64,000 nucleotides of DNA from Papio anubis (Eukaryota; Chordata; Mammalia; Primates; Cercopithecidae), in NCBI RefSeq assembly GCF_008728515.1, contig NC_044995.1:13589104-13653103 (forward strand), given 5' to 3'. Below the pieces are notes generated by a model that was not told the DNA's origin, did no database searches, and saw only the letters and a list, made by a program, of their open reading frames with translations. Position 1 is the first letter of the stretch. Each line of letters begins with the position of its first letter. Positions 12,201-24,200 of the stretch are shown piece after piece. The translations under genes were made by a program, and so were the position numbers.

Positions 12201-15200
12201 TTCCCTAGGCCTCAGTGTCTTCATGAGATGAGGATGATAATGGGCTGGACTAAATCTGTGTAGCTCCAAGGCATCCAATCCTTTTCCTCCCTCCCGTCCT
12301 CCCTCCCTTCTTGCCTGGCCCCAGGAAATGGTACAGGCCGTAGACAGGAAGTGGGATGATGTAGTTGTTAAGGTTTTGGATTTGGGCCCACCTCAGGCTC
12401 AGCCCTGCTCCATAACTGGTTGACCTTGGGCAGGTGACTTCATTTCCAGTATCCCCTGTCCAGGTAGATTTTTGGAGGATAAAGTAAGATCAAGAAGGCA
12501 AAAGTTAATGAATACCTGGCACAGAGCAAGTACTCACAGGATGGTAGCTGATACGATGTGAGAAATAGGGTGGGGAAAGAGATCTGGAGACAGAGAGTGG
12601 TTTCTGTACCAGCCTCAGTCCTACTGTGTCACCTTGGCAAAATGGCTCTGCTTCTCTAGGCTGGGGAGGGTCAGACATGAGGATTCTCTGGCCTGAACAA
12701 CATTCTTGAGTGAGGATGGAATGTGATTATGAAGATAAAGCATAAGGGCACAGGAGCAGGTTTTGGGGAGGGGAGAGCTTAAGAAACAGGTCCCAAAACT
12801 GGGGGCAGAGAAGGAAAGGGAAAAAGGTAGGAATTTGGGAATGGGGGGGATAAACATCTCATTAAGGAAGAATCAAAATGGGGAATGAGAATGGATGGTA
12901 GCCACTGGGGTGGTAAAGAACACAGACACATTGAAGTTACCTAAAAATAAGGGATCTGTTTTTTGTAAAGCAGGCGATACTACCCTGGCCTCCATGGATG
13001 AGCGATGAGTCCATTAACCCCTTAAAAGGATATGCAGAATTTCATTTATTTATTTTTGAGACAGGGTCCTGTTCTTTCACCCAGGCTCAAGTGCAATGGC
13101 ATGATCATAGCTCACTGCATCCTCTACCTCCCAGGCTCAAGTGATCTTCCCACTTCAGCCTCCCAAGTAGCTGAGACTACAGAGGCATGCCCCCACACCA
13201 GCTAGTTTTTAACTTTTTTGGTAGAGATGGCATCTTCCTGTGTTGCCCAGACTGGTCTCAAACTCTTGGACTCAAGCAATCCTCTCGCTTTGTCCTCTCA
13301 AAGTGCTGGGATTACAGGTGTGAGCCACCACCCATAGCCATATGCAGAATTTTACACACATTTGCAGTCAGGCTTTTCTTCTAGGGAAAAGGTCCCTAGT
13401 TTGCACCAGATCTCAGAGTGGGCTGATGGAGGTCTAGAAAAGGTGAAGACCACTGTTGTGCGAATACACATCCCATAGAGCTGGAGCTGTGAGGTTCCTC
13501 TGCCTCTCTCCTTGCTGTTCTCTGCTCACTCATGACTCAGTTTGGCTCCACTCTGGAACAGCTCCAGATCTTAGATAACATTCTTTCCATTTCAGCTTTT
13601 CACCCCAACTAGCAGATTTTCCCCATGGCTCTCAGTTCAGATTCCTGAGGTAGAGAGAATCCTGTCGCCCGGCTTGTCTTTTTGAGCCACGTCAGCCTGC
13701 GGTGTGGTAGACTTTAGTATCAACTCTTTTCATCAGGTCTAGGTTTGGCCTCCTACTTCTCTCTCTCGTTTTTTTTTTTTTTTTTTTTGGAGACAGTCTC
13801 GCTCTGTCGCCCAGGGTGGAGCGCAGTGGCACAATTTCGTCTTAACACAATCTCCATCTCCTGGGTTCAACTGATTCATGTGTCTCAGCCTCCTGAGTAG
13901 CTGCGACTACCATGCCCGGCTAATTTTTATGTTCTTAGTAGAGATGGGGTTTTGCCATGTTTACCAGGCTGGTCTCGAACTCCTGACAGGTGATCTGCCC
14001 ACCTTGGCCTCCCAAAGTGTTGGGATTACAGGTGTAAGCGACCGCGCCTGGCCTTCCTCCTAATTCTTTTTCTAATTCATGTGTTTTTTCCCTCCTTCAC
14101 TCCCACCTCCTTAGTCCAAGCCATTAATATCTTACATGGAGGATGCCAAGAGTTTTCTATCTGCTTTTCGTGATTTAATTCAGTTTGACAAGTACTGTAT
14201 TAATTGCTTACTATGTGCCAGGCACTGTTCTAGGTGCTGGGGATACAACGGTATACAAAACTGGAAAAAATCTGCCCTCATGGGGCTTATGTTTTAATAG
14301 GGGAGATAGTAAACAAAATAAACACACTATTTGGCACATTAGAATATAACAAAATGGGAAAGGGTTATAGGGAGGTGATGTTGGGCCTAGGTTACAGGTT
14401 TTAAAAATTATTACTATTCTTTAAGAGATGAGGGTCTTGCTCTGTCACCCAGGCTGGAGTGTAGTGGCGTGATCATGGCTTCACTGCAGCCTCCAACACC
14501 TGGGCCCAAGCCATCCTCCCACCTTGACCATATGAGTAGCTGGGACCACAGGTATGCACCACCATGCCCAACTAATTTTTCAATTTTTTGTAGAGACAGG
14601 ATCTCACTGTGTTGCCCAGACTGGGCTCACGTTATCCTTTCACCTCAGCCTTCTGAGTAGCTGGGACTACATTTGTGTACCACCATGCCTGGCTAATTTA
14701 TTTATTTTTTATTTTTGAGGCAAGTGTTGCTCTGTCACCCAGGCTGGAGTGCAGTCTTGGCTCACTGAAACCTCCATCTCCCAGATTCAAGCAGTTCTGC
14801 CTCAGCCTCCCGAGTAGCTGGGATTACAGGTGTGCACTACTGCATCCGGCTAATTTTTGTGTTTTTAATAGAGACAGAGTTTCACCATGTTGGCCAGGCT
14901 GGTCTCGAACTCTTGACCTCAAGTGATCCTCCCGCCTTGGCCTCCCAAAGCCCTGGGATTACAGATGTGAGCCACCACGCCGTTAATAATTTTTTTAATT
15001 TTTTTGTAGAGATGAGGTCTTGCTGTGTTTCCCAGACTAGTTTATAGTTTTAAATAGGATGGTGAGGGAAGGCCTTCCTAAGGGGAACGTTTGAGAAAAA
15101 GCGTGCTTGGAGGAACATTCCAATGAGAGGGACTGGCACAGTCAATGCCTCTGAAGTGGGAGCTTGCCCAGAGTATGTGCAGAAGAGCATGGCAGCCTTG

Positions 15201-18200
15201 GAAGGGAAGGGGTAGGAGATAAGGCCAGAGACGCAGAAGGAGGCACCGTGGCACTGGGCCTTGTAAGCCTATCTCCACTTTTTCCACCCTCCGGTCCTCG
15301 CCACATAGCAGCAAGGGGGACCTTTCAAACCACAATCGGATCCTGTCACTGCTCTACTTAGATCTCTCCAGCACCTTCTCTAGGCTCATAGGCCAAAGCC
15401 TTACCACGCCCCACAAGGGTCTGTAGCCTCTTGTTCCCTCCCCTCCCACACACACCATCTTTCTGCTCTTGCCATGCTGGTCTTTGAGTCCTGGTACAAC
15501 AAACCACCTACCTTCTGCGTCCATCCCCCACCCAACGCCAATTAACTCCCTCTTTCTCTCTCAGCCTCAGCATTGTCATTTCCCTCTCCAGGGCAGCCCT
15601 TCCTGGCTCCAGCAACTAAATGATCTGCACTTGGAGCACTGCACGCCTCTTCTTTCTAACACCCACAGTTACTGATTTCTGGTAATTTGTAAAGTAGACC
15701 AGAAGCTCCACAGAAGCCAACTTAGTCTTTTTTGTTCACTGCTATATTCTGGTATCTGGCAAATAAGAGATTTTCCGTATAGTGTTTGTAAAGTGGAAGA
15801 ATGCCTGCTCTGTGTCAGACAACAGATTATATATCTTGGGGGGAGATAGAAATTACCCTTTGAGAGGTAGGTACTGTTACCCTGATTTTACAGATTTCAA
15901 AAGGTAAAATCACTTTGCCCAAGTGACAGAGTCACCAAGTTGAACTTAGTGGTTTAGGGCAAGTCCTAGCTCTGCCTCTGCCTTCTGTTTTTTTTTTGTT
16001 TTTTTTTTTTTGTTTTTTTTGAGACGGAGTCTTGCTCTGTCGTCCAGGCTGGAATGCAGTGGCGCAATCTCAGCTCACTGCAAGCTCCACCTCCCGGGTT
16101 CACGCCATTCTCCTGCCTCAGCCTCCCAAGTAGCTGGAACTACAGGCGCCCGCCACCTCGCCTGGCTAGTTTTTTGTATTTTAATAGAGACGGGGTTTCA
16201 CCATGTTAGCCAGGATGGTCTCAATCTCCTGACCTCGTGATCCACCCGCCTTGGCCTCCCAAAGTGTTGGGATTACAGGCGTGAGCCACCGCGCCTGGCC
16301 TCAGCTCTTCCTTCTTTGCCCTCATATTCCCAGCACCCAGCACACGTAGAAGTGAGGGAGACTCACCTGACAGGGGAAGATGCTGGGAACAAGACCAAAA
16401 CTTCCTCACTGTGGGAGTGGAGGGCACTCAATGCTCTCTCTCCAGTGCCTGGGATCTAGCAGGTTTGTTTGGTAATTAACAGCTAAAAGTATGTATCACT
16501 ATATATCAGGCACCATTCTAAGGGCTTTACATATACCGACCTCACAGTAATACACAGAGTTTTGATCATGTGGTTATCCCCATTTTACAGATAAGGAAAC
16601 TGATGGAAAAAGGTTAAGGAATGTATCTAAAGCCACACAGCTAGGAAGAGGCAGAGCTGGGATCTGAATCCTGGCAGACTGGCAGAGTCTCTGCCCTTCA
16701 ACACCTCAGTGTACTGGCTTCATCAGTTGAACTAATGGATCTCATTATGGGTAGGAGTGAAGTGTGCTTCAAAACGTGCACTGCCCCTGCCTCCCACGCC
16801 CTGACATGGCCGCAGATGGGAAGCTTAGGGAACAGGCCGGGTACCTCGGCTCACATGCCCAGCTTGCAGGGTCACACTTCGGATGCCTCCAAGGCTGAGC
16901 ACCAGAGCGCTCACGCACCCCTGCCTGCTCCTCTCCACAGGGCTTATGTTTTCCGGGCCCAGAGCGCTGAAATGAAGGAACGAGGGGGCAACCAGACCAG
17001 TGGCATCGACTTCTTTATTACCCAAGAACGGATTGTTTTCCTGGACACCCAGGTGCCAGCCCCGCCTGCCTTTGCCCCACCCTGCCACATCCTGCATTGA
17101 GCCTCTTCCTGGAATGTGATTAAGCCAGAACCCTGCGTGGATTCCGTGTGCTTCCAGTCAAGCCATGGACATGCTGGGTGCCCTGGGGCAAGTTGTGTCT
17201 TTTCTTGGCCCTTAGTCTGTTGTCAGTTTTACCCCCATCTCATTCACCTTCTACACAGTAGCATAAAGGATCTTCTAGTATAGTGCTGAAAAGTGTGGGC
17301 CCTGGAGAATATATGTTCTCATCCTGCCTGTTAATTCTTACCAGCTGAGTGATTTTAAGTTTTAAACTCCCTTAAACCACAGCTCTTTATAAGTAGGGAT
17401 GATAACTGTACTCAGCCTCTTAGGAGTTTCAAGGATTCAGTGGAATAGTCCAGGCAAAGGGCTTGGCCGGGACCTGGCACAAGATTAGTGCTCAGGCTCG
17501 TCACTGTTGTTAGAACTGACTGGTCATGCGTTTACCTGGCAGTTTTCCTCGGCTTCTCCCTTGTTCTCAGGCAAAGTCCAGATTCCTTAAGCTGGCATTC
17601 AGAAGGTATGGCGTGACTCCCTCAGACTGCCTATCCTCGCCTCTGGAGGAGCCCCCAAACCGCAAGCACGCACACACTGATCTCTCTCTTCTCTGAACTT
17701 TGCATATCTTGTTTTTACCTGAAACTACCAGCGAATTGTGTGACCTTGTCAAGCTATTTATTTTCTTTTTTTTTTTTTTTTTTTTTGAGACGGAGTCTCG
17801 CTCTGTCGCCCATGCTGGAGTGCAGTGGCCGGATCTCAGCTCACTGCAAGCTCCGCCTCCCGGGTTTACGCTATTCTCCTTTCTCAGCCTCCCGAGTAGC
17901 TGGGACTACAGGCACCCGCCACCTTGCCCGGCTAGTTTTTTGTATTTTTTAGTAGAGACGGGGTTTCACCGTGTTAGCCAGGATGGTCTCGATCTCCTGA
18001 CCTTGTGATCCGCCCGTCTCAGCCTCCCAAAGTGCTGGGATTACAGGCGTGAGCCACCGCGCCCGGCCTATTTTCATTCCTCAGTTCTCTTAAGTGAGAA
18101 AAACAATATTGCCTACCTCATAGGAGGTTTGTGAGGTTTCAGTGCATTGATGCAAGTAAAGTCCCAATGACAGCACCCAAGAGGAGTTAGGTGCTAAACA

Positions 18201-21200
18201 CTGTTAGTGATTAATACCATTATCAGTACAATAGTCTCTCACCTTGCGTTTTTGCCTGGCTGATGCCTCCTTCTTCCTCAAGATTCCAGTGGGGTGTGGC
18301 CTCCTCTCAGAAGCCCTCCCCTTCCACTGTTGCCCATATGCACCTCCCACCACAGCATGTGATTTGCCACCATGTCTATTCCCAGTCCCTACCTGCCTGA
18401 AGCTCTTCAGGGCAGAGCCCTGGCTCTGGGGCTGAGAGCTGGGGCACAGGGCCTGGCCCTTAGTTGGCACTCATAGTTGGTGGAACAGAGTTCTGATCAC
18501 TGTGGCATTGATGACACAGAGTGGAAAATCTACAAATGTGATGTGAGCCTTGTGTGCAGGGGCTACAGAGACCTGGAGACAAACCAGACCAGCTGTGGTC
18601 TGAGTCAGAGACCTGTGAAGAGGAGGACAGAAGTTAACAAAACAAGACAGAATAGAGCACGTCTCAGTGTTTGGTGTTCGAGAAAGCGAGCAGTTGTGAA
18701 AGCCCCTTTCTAAAAGAATTTCACTGCAGCAAGAAGCCAGTAGACTATCAGGCCAATTTAATTTAGCTCTTAAAGTTTTTTGATTGAATGTTCCTTTAAG
18801 AAAAAAAAAAGTCTGGTGAGCTCACCACTGATTCTTGTACATACTGATGCAGTTTTTTAAATTCTCACCAGTTTTCACTCTAATCATTTTTTTTTTCACC
18901 TAAGTAATTATCTTAGCAAAGTTTTGAAAGGGTCTGAAACAACTGACAACAAAATGAGTCTTGAAGGGACATGACTCATTTGAGTAAACATTAAAAATTC
19001 ATTAGCAGAAAGCGATTTCTTTTTGGGCATGAGGCGCTTGAGAGCAGCAGTGATTTGTAAAGGAGTTGGAAAAGTGTATCAGCTTTGAGTTATTTTTCTT
19101 TAGCTTCTCCTTACTGTTGTAATTAGAAATTGCCTGCCTTTGTTTCTGACCTTGTTTTGTCCTGAGATAGGCGATGTATTTGCCTTGAGCATGTGAAACT
19201 TGGGTGTCTGTGAGCAGCCCTTTCCCTGACGTTCTGTTCTCTTCCTTGCTGCAGCCCATCCTGAGCCCTTCTATCCTAGACCATCTCATCAATAATGACC
19301 GCAAACTGCCTCCAGAGTACAACCTTCCCCACACTTACGTTGAGATGCAGGTGAGGGAGCCAAGCCAGGCCCAGGACTGAGGTTTTACATCCCCACCCCC
19401 ATCCTCCTAGGATCTGAAGAGCTGGGTATGGGTGGTCCACTTAGTTTCTGCTTCATAAGAGCCCTGGCTGCCCCAAGGGCTGTAGGAAGAGGACTGCACT
19501 GAGAGTCAGAACCAGCTCAACTCCTGGCTCTGCCCCTCAGGCAAGTCATTTCCCACCCCAACCCCTTTGAAGCCTCAGCATCTGCCTGTGTAAAATGGGG
19601 GTGATAATTCCCACCCTTCCTGAGTTAGGGATGGCCTGTGAGAGAAGTGCCATCACAGTGGTGGGCACACAGTAGCTGCTTGAAGGCTCCTTGCCCTGCT
19701 GCCTCCTGAGCTGAGTCCTGGGATCAGGGACTCCTGATTAGTCCAGGCAAAAGAGGTCCTCACCTCCCTTCCTTCCTGCCCACCCTCAGTCACTCCAGAT
19801 TGCTGCCTTCCTTTTCACGGTCTGCCACGTGGTGATTGTCGTCCAGGACTGGTTCACAGACCTCAGTCTCTACAGGTGAGGAGCTGAGGGGTTGGGGGGT
19901 GGAGAGGAGGAACGAGGCAGGAGACAAAGGCCCAGAGACTGAGCCACTGCCTCAAGGGACAGCAGCCAGAGGGACCCTTTTAAAATTTAAGTTGGAGCAA
20001 ATCACCACCATCTAACCTCAAAGCACTGTGCGCACACACATACCCCTCCAATGACTACATATCTACCAGAATAAATCCAAAGTCTGCCTGTGTATGGCTT
20101 ACAAAGTCCTGCACCCTCGGGTCACCTTGCTGACTTCTCTCACTGCCTCCCCTCGCTCCCTTTATTTTTATTTATTTATTTATTTGTTTGTGTATTTATT
20201 TATTTATTTATTGAGATGGAGTCTCGCTCTATCACCCAGACTAGAGTGCAGTGGCACGATCTCGGCTCACTGCAACGTCTGTCTCCTGGGTTCAAGCTAT
20301 TCTCCTGCCTCAGCCTCCCGAGTAGCTGGGATTACAGGCACCCACCACCACGCCCAGCTAATTTTTGCAGCCTAGCCTAGTTGGCTAGGCTGGTTTTGAA
20401 CTCCTGACCTCAGGTAATCTGCCCGCCTCGGCCTCCCAAAGTGCTGGGATTACAGGTGTGAGCCACCGCGTCCGGCCTCACTCCCTTTATTAAAGCCACA
20501 GAGCCTTGTGGCTGTTCTTCCTACAGCCCAGGACCTCTGCACTCCGCCTCCCTCAGTGGGAAATACCCTTACCGCAGATCTCAGACTCTCCCTCGTGCCA
20601 TTCGAGTCAACTTCAGGCCTTCCCTGACCATCTAACACAGCATCCCCTGTTACTCTCCCTGCCTTCTGTGTTTTCCTTCATTGCATTTACCTCTCCTTAA
20701 TAGGATACTATAGCTTTCCTCGTGATCTTTGTTCCCCATTCAAATGTAAGCCCCAGGAGGGCAAGGTCCCCAGCACCTCACACAGTGCCTGGCACACAGT
20801 AGATATTTACTACAAATTTGCTGAATAAGTAGCATGAGGAGCTGGCTTGTCTGGTCTATGGAGTTTTGCTGTTCATGTCCTTCGAGTTTGTGTGCCATCC
20901 TGTTGGTATTCAGGCAGGCAGGAAAAGAAAGGGAGGCAGGACCTGGCAGGAGTCCTGACTGAAGCAACCACAGGTTCCAGAAATGCCCCCAGAAGAGACT
21001 GGCTCAGAACCTGTGGCCACAAAGGCTCTTCCTGGCTTCAGACCCCAGGAGACCACTGGGAGGTGTTGGGGGGAGCAACTTTGGGCACAGGGACCAGGCA
21101 GAAGGAAGAGACAGGAGCTTGTAGGGAGGGGAGAGATTAAATTAGGAAGCAGATTCCTTCAGAGCTAGGCAGTGCCTTCGAATCCTAGCTCTTACTGGGC

Positions 21201-24200
21201 ATGTGTCTCTTCCCTCCTCAGTTCCTCATCAGCAGAATTATGTTGTGCAGATTCAGTGAGTTAAGGAATTTAAAGCATTCAGCGTAGTCCTTGTTACATA
21301 GTAAGTGGTTGATAAAGAGAACTTAGTGTTCGTATTAGTAACCCTGGTGACGGGGATGAGCTGAGAGTCTGGCCAACAGCAAAAAAGGCCTGCTGGGGAG
21401 TTGGTTGTTCTGACCAGATCTAATGCGGTTAAGCTGTGATTTCATTCTGAAACCCCCATTCCTACCACCATCTGGGATTCATTCACATCTAGGTGTGCCA
21501 GGCACTGTTCTGGGCACTAGGGACACAGGTGTGAGCAAAACAGATAAAAGAGAGAAAACTCCTTGGGGAGTTTACGTTCTGGCGGGGGTATTGGCTCAGG
21601 CTGGCACATGGCAGAGCCTTGTTTTTAAGCTCTTGTCTACAGGTGGGCTTCTCAGAGTAGGGGAGCCCCTTGAGATTGTAGATGTGTTTGTGTGTGAGGA
21701 GAATGTCCCTGTATTTTAGCAGATCCCAATATCCTTTACCTTAGAAAACAGGTTTGTGTACTCTTACCTATTTGAAACAATTATTTTAAAATAACAAACT
21801 GAAAATTTATATCCACTCAAAAACCTACACACTTTTTTTTTTTTTTTTTTTTTTTTTGATTGGGTTTTCGCCCTTTCCCCCGGCTGGGGGTCAAGGGGCC
21901 CATCCTTGGCTCACTGCAACCTCTGCCTCCCAGGTTCAAGCACTTCTGCCTCAGCCTCCCAAGTAGCTGGGACTTACAGGTGTGTGTCACTATGCCTGGC
22001 TAATTTTTGTATTTTTAGTAGAGACACGGTTTCATGATGTTGGCCAGGCTGGTCTCGAACTCCTGACTTCAGGTGGTCTGCCCGCCTCAGCCCCCCAAAG
22101 TGCTGAGATGACAGGTGTGAGCCACCATGCCCAGCCACACAGATATTTATAGCAGCTGTATCCATAATTGCCAAAACTTGGAAACAACCAAGATGTCTTT
22201 CAGTAAATTGAATGGATAAATAATCAGTGGCACATCTAGACAATGGAATACTGTTCAGCACTAAAAAGAAATGAGCTGTCTAACTATGAAAAGACATAGA
22301 GGATCATTAGATGCAGACTAAGTGAAACCAATCTGAAAACGGTATATACTTGTAATTCCAGCTATACAGACAGTCTGGATAAGGCAGAACTATGGAGACA
22401 GTGAAAAGATTAGGGGTTGGAGGGAGGGAGGGATGAATAGGGAGAGTACAGAGGATTTTTAGGGCAGTGAAACTACTCTTTGTGATGCTATAATGGCAGA
22501 CACACACCCTTATACATTTGTCCAAACCTGTAGAATGTACAGCACCAAGAGTGATCCCTGATGTAAACAGGGATTTTTGGTGATAATGATGTGTCAATGC
22601 AGCTTTGTGAGTCTTGACAAATGAACCATTCAGGTTGGAGATGTTGATAGTCAGGGAGGCTGTGCATGTGCAGGGGGTGTGTGGGAATTCTACCTGCTTT
22701 CTGCTCAGTTTTGCTGTGAACCTAAAACTGCTCTAAAAAATGATCTTTAAAAAAAAAATAGGGTAAACTCAAAGAATTTATACAGTTGATGTAAGTCCAT
22801 GGATTGGTATCCGAGAGGATTATCTCTGAATTCTCTGAAATTGTGAGAAACATAGTGTGTTTATGGTATTTTTCTGAGCATGGCTGTAGCTTTCATCAGA
22901 ATCTCAAAGGAAGCCCCTGTCCCAGGCTGTGGGACCTGGGGTGCAAGTGCAAGAGCAACAGCCACTCACCCCAAACCCCAAGGTTCCTGCAGACAGCAGA
23001 GATGGTGAAGCCCTCCACCCCATCCCCCAGCCACGAGTCCAGCAGCTCATCAGGCTCCGATGAAGGCACCGAGTACTACCCCCACCTGGGTGAGAGGCTT
23101 TCTGGGGGCTGGAGGGGTGGGCAGGAGGAAAAATGAGGGGCTGAAGGTCAGGAGCATGCTGGAGAGGTGGGGAGAGACAGGGAAGGAGTGGAGTTCTGGG
23201 TGGAGCACTTTTGAGAGTTGTGAGGAGTGAAGTCAAAAAGGATTAGCTGCTCCTTCCTCCCAAGTTCCCACTGCCCTGGTCCACCCTGACAGTTGAGGGC
23301 ATGACCCCCTGAGCCTATATCTGGCTCTGTGATGGGAATGGGACAGGCCCCAGGTGTGCCTATATCTGGGTCCGTGGAATCTCCCAGCTCAGGAAATGAA
23401 TATTAGATTGGGTTCATCTGAGTGACCCCATCCACCTGTTCTCCCTCCTCCAGCCTTTGCACATGTCGTTCCTTTGCCTGTTTCATGCTTTCTCCGCTCC
23501 ACTGTTCTGCAAAGACCCAGCTCATTTTATGATCCCTTGCTAGGGCCTCAAAGAGACTAGGGGCAGAAACCAGATCTGACTCACCTCTGGGTCCCCAGCA
23601 TTGCCCTAACCAGAGCCTGGTGCTGAAGTGAAGTGAAGTTACATAAATATTTACACAGTGATCTGAACTCAGGGGTAATAGCAGGTCTTTGGGGTGAGAA
23701 AGGGGAGTCCATGAAGCCAAGCCTTGTCTGCCTCACAGGGCCCGTCTCTTCCCACCCTCAGTCTTCTTGCAGAACAAAGCTCGCCGAGAGGACTTCTGTC
23801 CTCGGAAGCTGCGGCAGATGCATCTGATGATCGACCAGCTCATGGCCCACTCCCACCTGCGTTACAAGGGTGAGGGTTCCCAGATCACCCCCCAAGCTAG
23901 TCAACAGCCTCCTGATTTCCTGATCCAGCCCCGTGGGTCAGTCTCTACCCCCAGACTAGCCTCCTGATCCTGCCTTGACTGTCAACGATTCCCACCCCCC
24001 AAAACCCACAACATGGTACCTGAAGGCTGAAGCATTTTCTCCTCCAGGGACTCTGTCCATGTTACAATGCAATGTCTTCCCGGGGCTTCCACCTGACTTC
24101 CTGGACTCTGAGGTCAACTTATTCCTGGTACCCTTCATGGACAGTGAAGCAGAGAGTGAAAACCCACCAAGAGCAGGTACAGTTACCCTCAACGGGTTCA

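Noticed and set aside
22804..23136. 110-codon frame overlapping SMG9 exon 10
   Set aside because: Only the part 22983-23089 is exon; the rest is intron read through without a stop.
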